A DNA stretch of 64,000 bases from Clostridium sp. KNHs205 (GTDB lineage Bacteria > Bacillota > Clostridia > Lachnospirales > Lachnospiraceae). Of the stretch, positions 15,482-24,947 are shown piece by piece. The position numbers and the translations under genes are program-made. The stretch lies in the NCBI RefSeq assembly GCF_000702945.1, contig NZ_JNLE01000005.1, forward strand, positions 558,001-622,000, given 5' to 3'. Position 1 is the first letter of the stretch; each line of letters opens with the position of its first letter. Under the pieces are notes generated by a model that was given only the letters and a program-made list of their open reading frames with translations, searched no databases and was not told the origin of the DNA.

Positions 15482-16084
15482 TTATTTTAGGTATAATCCA
15501 AAAAACTCCTGGATATGCTTTTGAATTAGTTTTAAAGCCTCCTCCAATTTTTCTGTGCTTGTGTCATATCGAAAAAGAAGTAGAAAGACAGGCGAATAAA
15601 AGTGTAGTGCCATTATCTCAGGATTGGTGCCGCCTATTCTTCCCTCATGAATTAACTGCCTAAAAACTTCGGTTTGATAACGCAATGTTTTTTCGATAAA
15701 CATCTCAGTAAACATGGTATTTAATTCCACGCTCTTGTATTGTTCAATGATCATCATCTTACGGAATTTTGACAATATCTCATCCGTCAGATAAAAAGAA
15801 AAAAGTCTGCAGTAAATCTTCTGTATAAGATCTATGGAAAAATTGGTATCATCAGATACTTCCTGCCCAGCGGTATTAATCAGTTCCTGCTGAAATTGAT
15901 TTATCCGCTCAGCAGATATATGAATAATTGTATCAAATATCGCTTGTTTATTTTTATAATGCTTATATATTGCACTTTCTCGTATTCCAATGGCTTTGGT
16001 AATATCTCTTACAGATACGCTACTATAACCATGTACGGAAAAAAGAGATAGTGCCTCGCTCAAAATTCTTTCTTTTGTCGACAT
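15482..16084 (-). CDS. TetR family autoregulator
   Basis: The 200-residue reading starts at ATG 16084, where AAAGGAGAATTAT gives a proper site; the open frame extends upstream into the operator and is not used. The helix-turn-helix spans residues ~5-50 (ILSEALSLFSVHGYSSVSVR, DITKAIGIRESAIYKHYKNK). The C-terminal region is typical of regulators controlling membrane proteins. A 44-bp palindrome just upstream is the likely operator. It is co-transcribed with the HEGTH membrane protein. Confidence 0.85.
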   Translation of the reverse strand: MSTKERILSEALSLFSVHGYSSVSVRDITKAIGIRESAIYKHYKNKQAIFDTIIHISAERINQFQQELINTAGQEVSDDTNFSIDLIQKIYCRLFSFYLTDEILSKFRKMMIIEQYKSVELNTMFTEMFIEKTLRYQTEVFRQLIHEGRIGGTNPEIMALHFYSPVFLLLFRYDTSTEKLEEALKLIQKHIQEFFGLYLK

Positions 16085-16106
16085 ATAATTCTCCTTTTGG
16101 CAAATC

Positions 16107-16150
16107 GGTGAACAGTTGTTAACCATAATTATAGTTAACGACTGTTCACC
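16107..16150. promoter_or_regulatory. 44-bp palindromic TetR operator
   Basis: GGTGAACAGTTGTTAAC and GTTAACGACTGTTCACC are inverted arms around CATAATTATA. The dyad is nearly perfect over 17 bp per arm and covers the TetR promoter region. Confidence 0.8.
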
Positions 16151-16192
16151 TGTCAATATAAATCTTTAAATATTTTCATTAATATACAGTAA

Positions 16193-16218
16193 AAGCCTTG
16201 AAACTATTTTCAAGGCTT
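16193..16218. terminator. Hairpin, possible terminator
   Basis: AAGCCTTGAAA pairs perfectly with TTTCAAGGCTT across CTAT. T-rich sequence follows on the plus strand and TTTTA on the minus strand. It may end transcription from the lysine-methylase gene before the TetR promoter. Confidence 0.5.
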
Positions 16219-16318
16219 GTTTTATAAACTACTATTTAATATTAATCTCAATATTTATCTTATAATTCAATGTACATTTTCGAGTTAATAACCGTCTCAT
16301 CATGCCGTGAGGAGCTAA

Positions 16319-16360
16319 TAAAGATGACCATTGAACCTAGTAGGGCCTTGGCGACAAGAT
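16319..16360 (+). repeat. Degenerate ~45-bp repeat, copy C
   Basis: AAAGATGACCATTGAACCTAG..CCTTGGCGACAAGAT resembles copies A and B. Here GAGGAG lies 14 nt before the ATG and the frame gives 24 codons starting MTIEPSRALATRYLSKK. It may be a gene start left by deletion. Confidence 0.3.
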
Positions 16361-16540
16361 ACCTTTCAAAAAAACTTCTCATGAGTCCTTCTTTTTAAAA
16401 AGAATTTAACTTATCAAATAGTAGTGAAGATCATTACTATAATCTGGTTTTTAATGAATAACTGCAATTCTTCTCCCTATGCACTAAATATTATATTGAC
16501 ATGTTCTTTAAGATGGCTCGGTGATATCAGATTATTCACC

Positions 16541-17674
16541 TTATTCCGCTCCAATAAGCAAAGCCAAATATCCCCATTCCCATATTAAATTTTCAAAGCT
16601 TTTATCCAGATATTCACAGATATCTTCTTGGTCATATCCCATCATTCGTGAAATAACAACAATATAATTACGAACCACCGTATAAGGCAGTTTTTCTTGT
16701 TCATCAAGTAACCAACTTAGAAAAATTGAGTGCCTAATTATCGCATATTCCATAGCAATCCACTGAATCATAACAACTATACTATCCAAATCCGATTCTG
16801 GCATCAGACCATTTGAGAATATTTCTACAACAAGGTAATTTCGAAATAACTTTTCATAAGAAGAAAACAGCTTTTCGAATTTCTGTAATTGTACGGTCAT
16901 TTTACGCTTATCATAATCTCTCGATAAGTTTTCCGCTATCACAGCTATTGGTTCCAGATAGCTGGTATATAGCCCTTGTTTTCGATAATTTTCAGCTATG
17001 TCTAAAAAAAGTTCATTATTTTCTTCAAAAGTATCTAAACTTATAAATTGCATGTTATCTATGGTATCTGATAATTCTTTTAAAACAGTTTTGTCCTTAT
17101 ATTTGTCTATCTCTTTTTTTAATACAGTTTCGTTTTGATGAATATCCAGAAGAATATAAAAAATCATCATCAAACTTTTTGAGATAGAAAATTGCTTATT
17201 TTGGATAATAGTAATCATTATAGTTCGAAGCTGTAACAAAATGTCTTCATCCATATCAAACATATTCGTAAAACAAATTTTATCCTGCTGATTTATCAAA
17301 TCCACAACTTCTGGGCAGCAGGATACCAAAGAATATTCTTTTCTATCTGCAAATTCGTGTATCTGCCTTGGAAAAATCGCACAGGTTTCAGACAAAACTT
17401 CATCTCCAAAATTCAATACTAGTTTGCAAAGTTTCTGTTCATTTAAGAAAGGACACTGCTTCTGTTCATTCAATGCAATGACACGTGCGCCATCTTTTTG
17501 TTTTACATATTGATCTAGATAACTATTGTTTCGCTTTGTTAAGCTTAAGTGATTCCATTTTATATAAGTATCATCATCTACTACAATCTTCCACTCTTGG
17601 CAACAAGTAAACGAACACTTATCTGCAATGCAGGTAAAAGTGTCATAGTAGTCCGTTTTGATTTCTTTCTTCAT
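16541..17674 (-). CDS. fliB: Flagellin lysine-N-methylase family protein (FliB-like)
   Basis: A 377-residue protein with the N-terminal Cys pattern of FliB/YkgJ-like proteins: FTCIADKCSFTCCQEWKI, then CPFLNEQKLCKLVLNFGDEV, ETCAIFPRQIHEF and SLVSCCPEVVDL. These cysteines probably ligate a metal or iron-sulfur centre. The family methylates lysines of flagellin. ATG 17674 is chosen because AGGAG is 6 nt upstream, whereas the first ATG abuts the site. No flagellar gene is in the window, so the substrate may be encoded elsewhere or be a different protein. Confidence 0.8.
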   Translation of the reverse strand: MKKEIKTDYYDTFTCIADKCSFTCCQEWKIVVDDDTYIKWNHLSLTKRNNSYLDQYVKQKDGARVIALNEQKQCPFLNEQKLCKLVLNFGDEVLSETCAIFPRQIHEFADRKEYSLVSCCPEVVDLINQQDKICFTNMFDMDEDILLQLRTIMITIIQNKQFSISKSLMMIFYILLDIHQNETVLKKEIDKYKDKTVLKELSDTIDNMQFISLDTFEENNELFLDIAENYRKQGLYTSYLEPIAVIAENLSRDYDKRKMTVQLQKFEKLFSSYEKLFRNYLVVEIFSNGLMPESDLDSIVVMIQWIAMEYAIIRHSIFLSWLLDEQEKLPYTVVRNYIVVISRMMGYDQEDICEYLDKSFENLIWEWGYLALLIGAE

Positions 17675-17680
17675 ATTCAT

Positions 17681-18054
17681 CTCCTAAAACTGGCAAAGTC
17701 ATTTTGTATACTACTTATTTTGTCAGTGCTTCCTATAAATCTAAATCTAGTATATAACTATTTAATTGTTTTTTCAAATACCCCATTGACTGTGATTGTT
17801 CCAATAATTGCTCATTTCGTTCTCATTTTCCCAAGCCTGTGTAGTATCCTTCTTCAAAATCTCAACATATTATGGTTGTGGTCTCAGTGTTCTCTTTATC
17901 ATTGTGACCAATACGTACCATCAGAATCACCGTTTTTTCGTAGTTTTTAGTATAATCCTTAACTTGAAAAAACTATTTAAGAGTATTATAATTTTAAATT
18001 ATTAATATCATAGTAATGTTTAAAAAAAGGATGTAGGAAAAGGAATTAAGTAGA
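17681..18054. other. AT-rich gap without a supported gene
   Basis: About 370 bp. The minus strand around 17770-17860 has a short coding-like stretch (ILKKDTTQAWENENEMSNYW) bounded by stops, perhaps a gene relic. The promoter of the secreted protein at 18055 must lie in the last 100 bp. Confidence 0.4.
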
Positions 18055-18936
18055 ATGAAAAATAAAGCAAATATTAACGTAAGCGCCTTACGGTTACCTG
18101 TGTTAGCCGTCGGCCTGCTATTATTCATGTTTATCGTTAGTCTGTTAATGGGTTCAAAAACCTTTTTTGCTGCACAGTCAGAAAAAGAATTGGAGGAAAT
18201 TACAACCCTGGAAAAAGATAAGGTCTATGATTACGATTTAAACAGTGATGGTAAACCGGAGAAAATACAATATAAGCTAACTTTAGATGATGAAAAATTT
18301 ACAGTTACTTTAAAGCTGTATATTAATGATAAGCTGTGTATGTCCAGAAAGGATCATGGTTTTTCCTATACCCTTCAGCTTGTTGATTTGGATAAGAGCG
18401 ATAATTATCTGGATTTATACGGGTATGGAACCATGGAATCAGATTGTATCAGTTATTCCTTCTTTGCAAGGTATGATGAAAATAATCAATATCACGCGAC
18501 AAAATTTAGTCCCAAAGAATTAACAAATAATTTTACTTCAACTCGTTATTCCTTGGGAGCCTTAGACGGAGATGGTAAGTTTGATTTAATGATAGATACT
18601 CCTATCTTCTCTGAGGCAATTGGCTGCTATATCTGCTATGTACCATTTCAATTAAAGGATAATGTGATTTCTTGCGTTCCAGCGAAAACCTATGCTTTTA
18701 ACAAGTTCTCCAAGGAATATCAGTATAAAGCAGCTAAAAGTTTCTCTGTATATGCTACAGTCGGTTCAAAGAAGGTGGCTTATACTGTAAAAAAGGGAGA
18801 GATGGTTACCTTTCATTCACTTTATGTAACAAAATCAGGAAAAGCTTATTTTAGAATTGTAAATACTAAGGGAACGACCGGCTGGATTAAATCAACACAG
18901 GAGAATCTATTTATAGAATATCCGGCTTGGGGTTGA
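18055..18936 (+). CDS. Secreted or membrane-anchored protein with SH3-like C-terminus
   Basis: A 293-residue protein. Residues ~14-40 are a signal anchor (LPVLAVGLLLFMFIVSLLMG). Next comes a calcium-site-like VYDYDLNSDGKPEKIQYKL and a second FG-GAP-like SLGALDGDGKFDLMID, suggesting a beta-propeller-type or EF-hand-like repeat. The last 70 residues (SFSVYATVGSKKVAYTVKKG to TTGWIKSTQENLF) look like a bacterial SH3 domain. It is probably surface-exposed and wall-associated; function unknown. AAAAGGA precedes the ATG at a somewhat long spacing. It is followed by a strong hairpin. Confidence 0.65.
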   Translation: MKNKANINVSALRLPVLAVGLLLFMFIVSLLMGSKTFFAAQSEKELEEITTLEKDKVYDYDLNSDGKPEKIQYKLTLDDEKFTVTLKLYINDKLCMSRKDHGFSYTLQLVDLDKSDNYLDLYGYGTMESDCISYSFFARYDENNQYHATKFSPKELTNNFTSTRYSLGALDGDGKFDLMIDTPIFSEAIGCYICYVPFQLKDNVISCVPAKTYAFNKFSKEYQYKAAKSFSVYATVGSKKVAYTVKKGEMVTFHSLYVTKSGKAYFRIVNTKGTTGWIKSTQENLFIEYPAWG

Positions 18937-18969
18937 TGGATATTTTTACCACAATAATAGTTACCAATT

Positions 18970-19010
18970 CCTATCAGAAATGATAACTGATATATATTAT
19001 TTCTGATAGG
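18970..19010. terminator. Terminator between convergent genes
   Basis: CCTATCAGAAAT and ATTTCTGATAGG form a perfect 12-bp stem between the secreted-protein gene and the convergent RlmD gene. The T tract is poor. Confidence 0.5.
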
Positions 19011-19110
19011 GTGATATCGAATATTCTAATTTATCATTTTTGTTCATAACCAGGAAATTTTCTAATTCAAATTTTTATCTAACTCCTAATATAATATAAA
19101 GCATAAATAT

Positions 19111-20967
19111 TTACACATCAATATCCACTGTTATCTCAACATTATAGCTTGCCGAATTTTTTCGAGTTAATAACACGCACGTCTCAACGTGATTCGTCCA
19201 AGGAAACATATCCACTGGTGCCAGTTTTTTAGCCTTATACCCTTTCTTCGTCAAATACGCTACATCCCGCTCTAATGTAAGCGGATTGCAAGATATATAC
19301 ACCACTCTCTCTGGCTTTAATACTGCCAGTGAATCCAGGAACCTCTCATCACTTCCGGCTCTGGGAGGATCCATGAATACTACATCTATCTTCTCTTCCT
19401 GAGCTGCCAGTTGGGAGATAAACTCACTGGCATCTTTTTGATAGAATTGAATATTTGAAACCTGATTTCTCTTAGCATTCACCTTAGCATCTGCTACTGC
19501 ATCCTTATTCAGCTCCACACCGATAACTTTATCCGCTTTATCCGATGCGATGAGTCCGATTGTTCCTGTTCCGCAATAGGCATCCAATACCGTTTCCTTA
19601 CCGGTCAGTCCTGCCATTTCAATAGCTTTTCGGTAAAGTATCTCTGTCTGCTGAGGGTTTACCTGATAGAAGGATTTCGGAGAGATACGGAACACTTTAT
19701 CACAGAGGGAATCTTCTATAAACCCTTTTCCGTAAATAACCTGCTCTTTTTCTCCCAGTACCATACTGGTATTCTTATCATTTACATTTACAACGATAGT
19801 AGATATTTCAGGATGAAGTTTTCTTAAGGCTTTTACAAAGTTATTCTTAGACGGGAAAATCGGTGAGCCAATTACAAGCACCACCATGATTTCTTTGCTG
19901 TGATACCCTGTTCGTATCAGGACATGTCGTAACAGGCCATATCCTGTGTCCTCATCATAAGTTTTTATCTTAAAGGATTTTAATAAACCTCTGATAGATG
20001 CAATGATTTCATCTGCCTTTTCATTATGGATAAGACAACTTTCGATGGCAATAACACGGTGGGTTCCTTCCTCGTAAACACCGGAGACTGCATTGCCTCT
20101 GCGGTCATGGTCAAAGACTACATGTACCTTGTTTCTGTAATGCCTGGGATCTTCCATGCCGATAATCGGTTCAACCGGGCAATAACTCTTGAGTAGTTCA
20201 CTTACATACCCCTGTTTGTCTTTCAAATGCTCTTTGTAGCTTTTTTCCTGAATTCTACAGCTACCGCAATCTCTTCTATGAGGACAGGAACCATCAGGTG
20301 ATTTCCTAGAATTTTTCTCTTCATAGGATCTGCTGCTTTCTTTTCTGTTCCTGTCCCTGCTTGTATCTTTGCCTGTCAGCTTTTGCTTTTTGTTTCCAAA
20401 CTCTTTTTTATTAACCTGTAAATTGCTTTTGCTCTCGGAGTATCTAGTACCTTTTCCTATTCCTCGTGTACCTTTATTGCTTGAATCTCTATTCTCTGCG
20501 TTTCTATTTTCCCAAATTCTATTTTCCGAACTTCTATTTTCTGAACTTCTATTTTCCCAACTTCCATTTTCTGGTTTTCCACTTTCTGAGCTTCTATTTT
20601 CATTAAATTTATTTACTGTATACCTTTTTTCATTTCCTCTGGATTCATTGCTCTTATTCTCTGTATATCTATTTTCTTTACCTCTAGCCGCTGTACCTTT
20701 ATACTCCGAATAGGAAGCACCTTTACTTCTTACAGCTGCATCTTTATTCTCTGAATATCCAGTCCCTTTTCTATTTCCACCGGCTCCTTGTAATCCATCT
20801 TTCTTGGAAATATTTTTCTGAGTATTATTATCACTTCTATACGCTGCCCTGTACTCTGTTTCTGCGTTTTTTCTTCCTTCATTATATTTACGCTGACTAT
20901 TCCTCTGCTCGGACTGCTTTTTCTCAGACTTTACCTTCTTCTCATTACTATTGCTATACGGTTTCAT
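19111..20967 (-). CDS. rlmD: 23S rRNA (uracil-C5)-methyltransferase with repetitive N-terminal extension
   Basis: A 618-residue SAM-dependent RNA methyltransferase. The catalytic part starts with the 4Fe-4S motif CPHRRDCGSCRIQ (~228-240). It continues with the central domain (YRNKVHVVFDHDRRGNAVSG), motif I VLDAYCGTGTIGL, VFMDPPRAGSDERF, and the nucleophile/base region VVYISCNPLTLERD. In Firmicutes such enzymes methylate 23S rRNA U747/U1939. The N-terminal TRAM domain is absent. In its place are about 225 residues of basic, disordered, repetitive sequence rich in SENR/ENRSSENR units. ATG 20967 is chosen because GGAAGGA lies 6 nt upstream. Confidence 0.85.
   Translation of the reverse strand: MKPYSNSNEKKVKSEKKQSEQRNSQRKYNEGRKNAETEYRAAYRSDNNTQKNISKKDGLQGAGGNRKGTGYSENKDAAVRSKGASYSEYKGTAARGKENRYTENKSNESRGNEKRYTVNKFNENRSSESGKPENGSWENRSSENRSSENRIWENRNAENRDSSNKGTRGIGKGTRYSESKSNLQVNKKEFGNKKQKLTGKDTSRDRNRKESSRSYEEKNSRKSPDGSCPHRRDCGSCRIQEKSYKEHLKDKQGYVSELLKSYCPVEPIIGMEDPRHYRNKVHVVFDHDRRGNAVSGVYEEGTHRVIAIESCLIHNEKADEIIASIRGLLKSFKIKTYDEDTGYGLLRHVLIRTGYHSKEIMVVLVIGSPIFPSKNNFVKALRKLHPEISTIVVNVNDKNTSMVLGEKEQVIYGKGFIEDSLCDKVFRISPKSFYQVNPQQTEILYRKAIEMAGLTGKETVLDAYCGTGTIGLIASDKADKVIGVELNKDAVADAKVNAKRNQVSNIQFYQKDASEFISQLAAQEEKIDVVFMDPPRAGSDERFLDSLAVLKPERVVYISCNPLTLERDVAYLTKKGYKAKKLAPVDMFPWTNHVETCVLLTRKNSASYNVEITVDIDV
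20487..20640 (-). repeat. Intragenic SENR-type repeats in the RlmD extension
   Basis: The coding strand repeats GAAAATAGAAGTTC/TCAGAAAATAGAAG-like units, giving tandem SSENR/WENR pentapeptides. Units are 15 bp and in frame, so slippage changes length without frameshift. Weaker relatives (YSENK, YTENK, YTVNK) extend further to the N-terminus. Confidence 0.7.
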
Positions 20968-21007
20968 TTTCGTTCCTTCCATTAAGGTTATTCTATCGTC
21001 AATCAGT

Positions 21008-21955
21008 TTAAATGCCCTGAGAATCAAATTCCGGAATGAAGCTTTCCAGAGCGGTATCTCCTTCTTGTATAAATCCGTTCTCTACTCCGATTTCCAGTGC
21101 GTAATCTATTAGTTCGTCGTATTCCTTCTGTGTTACCTTTCGGTCAAGTTCCGGGTATGATTTCACCTGTTCCAATGGGGTATACTGATTCATAATACTG
21201 AGATAAATAGTATCTCCATAAGTCTCATACAGATATTTTATCACCTTCTTGGAGTCCTTAAGGCCTCCTGGCAATAACAGATGCCTCACAATGACACCTC
21301 TTGTCATAATGTCCTCCGTAAATTGTGCTTCTCCAGTCTGCCGTACCATCTCAGCAATGGCTTTTGACGCTGCTTCAAAGTAATCGCTGCTAAAGGAATA
21401 ACGTTTTGAAAGATTTTGTCCACAATATTTGAAATCCGGAAGGAAAATATCCACATTTCCTTCCAGCAATTGAACAGTATCCACACTTTCATAACCGCTG
21501 CTATTGTATACAATTGGAATATCCAATCCCTTTTCCCTGGCAAGTCTTATGGATTTTACTATGGATGGTACATAATGGCTGGGTGTTACCAGATTGATAT
21601 TATGCGCTTTCTGTCCCTGCAATTCCAGAAATATTTCAGCCAGGCGTTCAGTGGTTATTTCTTTTCCGGCCTGGTTTCTTGAGATATTATAATTCTGACA
21701 GTAAACACAGCCTAAGGAGCAGCCGGTGAAAAAAACTGTTCCGGAACCGTTGGTTCCTGATATACAGGGCTCTTCCCAGTGATGCAGGGCTGCTCTTGCT
21801 GCCGTTATAGAAGCCCCTGCTCTGCAAAAGCCCAGCGTCCCGTTCAGTCTGTTAACATGACACTTTCTTGGACAGAGAGTACAGTCCTTATAATACGCTT
21901 CTTCTGCCGCAGATCTTACATTATATAATTTTGTCTCATTATCTGAAGTTCCCAT
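21008..21955 (-). CDS. Radical SAM protein, PflX/activase-like
   Basis: About 315 residues. The radical SAM cluster is in FTGCSLGCVYCQNYNISR (Cx3Cx2C). An N-terminal Cys segment (CTLCPRKCHVNRLNGTLGFC) and later SIMNQYTPLEQV are typical of the PflX/YgiQ-neighbour group annotated as pyruvate formate-lyase activating-like. ATG 21955 follows AAGGGGAAC at good spacing; the upstream GTG 21997 has no site. It lies 40 bp upstream of rlmD on the same strand, so the pair may be an operon. The target protein is not known. Confidence 0.8.
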   Translation of the reverse strand: MGTSDNETKLYNVRSAAEEAYYKDCTLCPRKCHVNRLNGTLGFCRAGASITAARAALHHWEEPCISGTNGSGTVFFTGCSLGCVYCQNYNISRNQAGKEITTERLAEIFLELQGQKAHNINLVTPSHYVPSIVKSIRLAREKGLDIPIVYNSSGYESVDTVQLLEGNVDIFLPDFKYCGQNLSKRYSFSSDYFEAASKAIAEMVRQTGEAQFTEDIMTRGVIVRHLLLPGGLKDSKKVIKYLYETYGDTIYLSIMNQYTPLEQVKSYPELDRKVTQKEYDELIDYALEIGVENGFIQEGDTALESFIPEFDSQGI

Positions 21956-22009
21956 ACCAGTTCCCCTTGCATACCACATCTGCCTGTAATGTGGCACTTC
22001 TACAAATCA

Positions 22010-22304
22010 GGGTGTGAATTATATATTTCATAATACACACTATTCTTTATTATAAATTATACCCACAGTTTTCTGGATTTTCTCCCAGTAATAGGATATT
22101 TATTATTTTATCTATTTTTATACTAATCAGCTTTACTTGAATTTAAAATTTCCCAGTAAATATAGATTTCTTTCTTTAATCAAGCTTTTATCCTATTTTA
22201 ATTCAAGCTACAATTTAGCTTTCTAACACTTACAAGCTGCTTTTACATTACTTCCTGCAAAACATGCAGAGTTTATTTTACCTTATTCGAGGAATAATTA
22301 CAAT
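22010..22304. other. AT-rich gap with no gene seen
   Basis: About 300 bp upstream of the radical SAM gene. I see only promoter-like AT-rich sequence. Confidence 0.4.
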
Positions 22305-22382
22305 GAAAAAAAGTTGCTGCAATCAGTTATTGAATTTTACTGTAATCTTGAGTAAATTCATTAACCTATGCAGCAACTTTTG
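22305..22382 (-). terminator. Terminator of the CoA-disulfide reductase fusion gene
   Basis: AAAAGTTGCTGCA and TGCAGCAACTTTT pair over 13 bp around a ~50-nt loop, starting 4 bp after the stop codon. On the minus strand the stem is followed by a T run. Confidence 0.65.
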
Positions 22383-22385
22383 CCT

Positions 22386-24947
22386 TTAAATAAACAAGTT
22401 TACATTTGACTCTTCTGCTTCTCCAAGATAGTAGCCTACACCACCAATCTTAATGCCGTCTATCAGCTCCTCCTGCTTTAGTCCCATCACATCCATAGAC
22501 ATCTGACAGGCTACAATTTCCACTCCGCCTGCAATAGCTGTTTCAATAAGGCTTTCAAGAGAATCCACATTCTTATCCTTCATTACCTTACGAATCATCT
22601 GTGCTCCCATTCCCATCATATTCATATTTGAGAGCTTGAGTTTCCTGCTTCCTCTTGGCATCATTCTGCCAAACATGGTATCCATGAAACCTTTTTTCAC
22701 CTTAATCTTCTTTGGCTTCCTTAAAATATTCAGTCCCCAGAAGGTAAAGAACATGGTTACTTTTCTTCCCATAGAGGCAGCTCCGTTTGCTATGATAAAG
22801 GAAGCAATAGCTTTATCCAAATCTCCGCTGAATACTACCATGGTCTTATTATTTTTCTCAGTGGATATTGGGTTTTGCCTTTCTGCCTTTATAGGCTCTC
22901 CTTTACGAATTACAGCAACAACCTTTCCCTGTTCTTTCTTTCGTATCAGAAGCTGATTACCGGTATTTTTACACCAGGCTTTAATATCCTCATAAAACCC
23001 TGGGTCAGAGGCAGTCGCTTTGATTACTTCCCCATCCCTTAACTTATCAACCGCCTGCTTTACTCTAAGAAGCGGTCCCGGGCAGCATAAACCTGTAGCA
23101 TCCAGTGTTTCATTAACTATTATGTCCTCTTCATTTACCTGTGCTTCCACTTCTGCTGTGTCTGCTTTAGTTCTGTTAACATAACTTTTACTATCGATAA
23201 TACCCTTGCTATGTTTAATAATATTGCCAATGCCATCATCGGCCTTGTGATCTTCTAAGTCTGCTGCCTTTACTTCTGTTCTTTCCGGCTCCCTATCTTC
23301 ATTAGAATTGTACAAGTAGTCTTTGGCACTGACATAACCTCCCGTAATGTTCTGCACCTGGTATCCATGCTGTGTCAGTATTCTATCAGCGATATAGCCC
23401 CTTAAACCTACCTGGCAATATACAACTATCTTCTGCTCCTTATCCAATTCATCCAACCTGCTTCGCAGATTGTTAAGGGGAAGATTAATTGCACCCTCTA
23501 CATGACCTAGTTCATATTCTTCTTCATTCCTTACATCTATCAGGAGATATTCCTCTTCACTGCCTAATACCTCCTCCCAGGTGGTGAGATGACTGTAACC
23601 TTTCAGCACATTTTCTGCTGCATAACCTGCCATATTAACAGGATCTTTTGCAGAAGAATAAGGGGGTGCATAAGATAATTCCAATTTCGTAAGATCCGAA
23701 ATACTTCCCTTCATGCCCATAACTGCTGCTATGACATCTATCCGCTTATCCACTCCCTCGTAACCAATTGCCTGGGCTCCGAGTATTTTACCCTCCAGAT
23801 CGAATAACAGCTTTAAGGATATATTAAATGCTCCCGGATAGTAGGAGGCATGGGACATAGGATGCAGATGCACCATTCTATAATCCAAACCAGCAGCCTT
23901 AAGACTTCTTTCATTGGCTCCCGTTCTTGCTGCAGTCATTCCAAAGATCTTAATAATAGAAGTACCCAGAAAGCCATCAAAGTGAGAAGGGATACCGGCA
24001 ATATTATCGGCTGCAATCCTTCCCTGCTTATTGGCCGGTCCTGCCAAGGCTACCGCTGCTGCCTCTCCGGTCACAAAATCTACGCCTTCAATGGCATCAC
24101 CTACAGCATAAATATCTTTCACATTGGTTTCCATATGACTATTTACCTTGATATGTCCTCTTTCACCAAGCGTTATTCCGCCTTCACGAAGAAAATCCGT
24201 ATCCGGTCTTACACCCATGGCAAGGATAACCAGTTCCGCTTCAAGACTCCTGCCGCTCTTAAGCTGTACCTTAATCTCCTGGGGTGTATCAGTAAAAGCA
24301 ACTATACCGTCATTTAGCTGAAGCTGGATGCCATTCTGCTCAAGCTCTCTTTCCGCTGCAACTGCCATATCCCCATCAAATGGAGCAAGAATATGAGGTG
24401 CTGCTTCCACCAGAGTTACTGCAATTCCTCTTTCTCTAAGGTTTTCCGCCATTTCTACACCTACAAAACCACCTCCGATTACGATTGCTCTTTGCGGTTT
24501 TTTTTCGTCTACATAAGCTTTTATCTTATCGGTATCCGGAACATTGCGAAGAGTATGGATACGGCTGCTGTTTATCCCCTCAATACCGGGTTTGAATGCC
24601 TTTGCTCCAGGAGACAGGATAAGGCTGTCAAAGCTTTCTTCATATTCTCCCCTATCCCTACTCTTAACAGTAACACTCTTTTTCTCTATATCTACTGCAA
24701 TCACTTCACTGTGTATTCGAATGTCAATTCCAAAACGAGCTTTCATAGTTTCCGGTGTCTGAACCAGAAGATTCTCCCTCTCCTTAATGGTCTCACCGAT
24801 ATAATAAGGAAGCCCGCAATTAGCATAAGAGATATAGCCATCACGTTCGAACAGAATAATCTCAACGTTTTCATCGAGCCTTCTTAGTCTTGCCGCAGCA
24901 GATGCACCTCCGGCAACTCCACCTATAATCAGTACTTTTTTACTCAT
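22386..24947 (-). CDS. CoA-disulfide reductase/rhodanese/TusA/DsrE four-domain fusion
   Basis: An 853-residue sulfur-transfer protein. (1) Residues ~1-447 are an FAD/NAD(P) disulfide reductase with GGVAGGASAAARLRRL and active Cys44 in YANCGLPYY. (2) ~455-555 is a rhodanese with intact VVYCQVGLRGY. (3) ~620-690 is a TusA domain (LDATGLCCPGPLLRVKQAV). (4) ~705-853 is DsrE-like, with MVVFSGDLDKAIASFIIANG and CQMSMDVMGLKQEELIDG. Such fusions handle CoA or protein persulfides and sulfane sulfur in the cytoplasm. The site AAAAGAGG precedes the ATG. An ArsR-type regulator lies upstream on the same strand and probably controls it. Confidence 0.9.
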   Translation of the reverse strand: MSKKVLIIGGVAGGASAAARLRRLDENVEIILFERDGYISYANCGLPYYIGETIKERENLLVQTPETMKARFGIDIRIHSEVIAVDIEKKSVTVKSRDRGEYEESFDSLILSPGAKAFKPGIEGINSSRIHTLRNVPDTDKIKAYVDEKKPQRAIVIGGGFVGVEMAENLRERGIAVTLVEAAPHILAPFDGDMAVAAERELEQNGIQLQLNDGIVAFTDTPQEIKVQLKSGRSLEAELVILAMGVRPDTDFLREGGITLGERGHIKVNSHMETNVKDIYAVGDAIEGVDFVTGEAAAVALAGPANKQGRIAADNIAGIPSHFDGFLGTSIIKIFGMTAARTGANERSLKAAGLDYRMVHLHPMSHASYYPGAFNISLKLLFDLEGKILGAQAIGYEGVDKRIDVIAAVMGMKGSISDLTKLELSYAPPYSSAKDPVNMAGYAAENVLKGYSHLTTWEEVLGSEEEYLLIDVRNEEEYELGHVEGAINLPLNNLRSRLDELDKEQKIVVYCQVGLRGYIADRILTQHGYQVQNITGGYVSAKDYLYNSNEDREPERTEVKAADLEDHKADDGIGNIIKHSKGIIDSKSYVNRTKADTAEVEAQVNEEDIIVNETLDATGLCCPGPLLRVKQAVDKLRDGEVIKATASDPGFYEDIKAWCKNTGNQLLIRKKEQGKVVAVIRKGEPIKAERQNPISTEKNNKTMVVFSGDLDKAIASFIIANGAASMGRKVTMFFTFWGLNILRKPKKIKVKKGFMDTMFGRMMPRGSRKLKLSNMNMMGMGAQMIRKVMKDKNVDSLESLIETAIAGGVEIVACQMSMDVMGLKQEELIDGIKIGGVGYYLGEAEESNVNLFI

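Noticed and set aside
23850..24887. Long plus-strand frames (155 and 164 codons)
   Set aside because: Antisense to the CoA-disulfide reductase domain; no start sites and no protein pattern.
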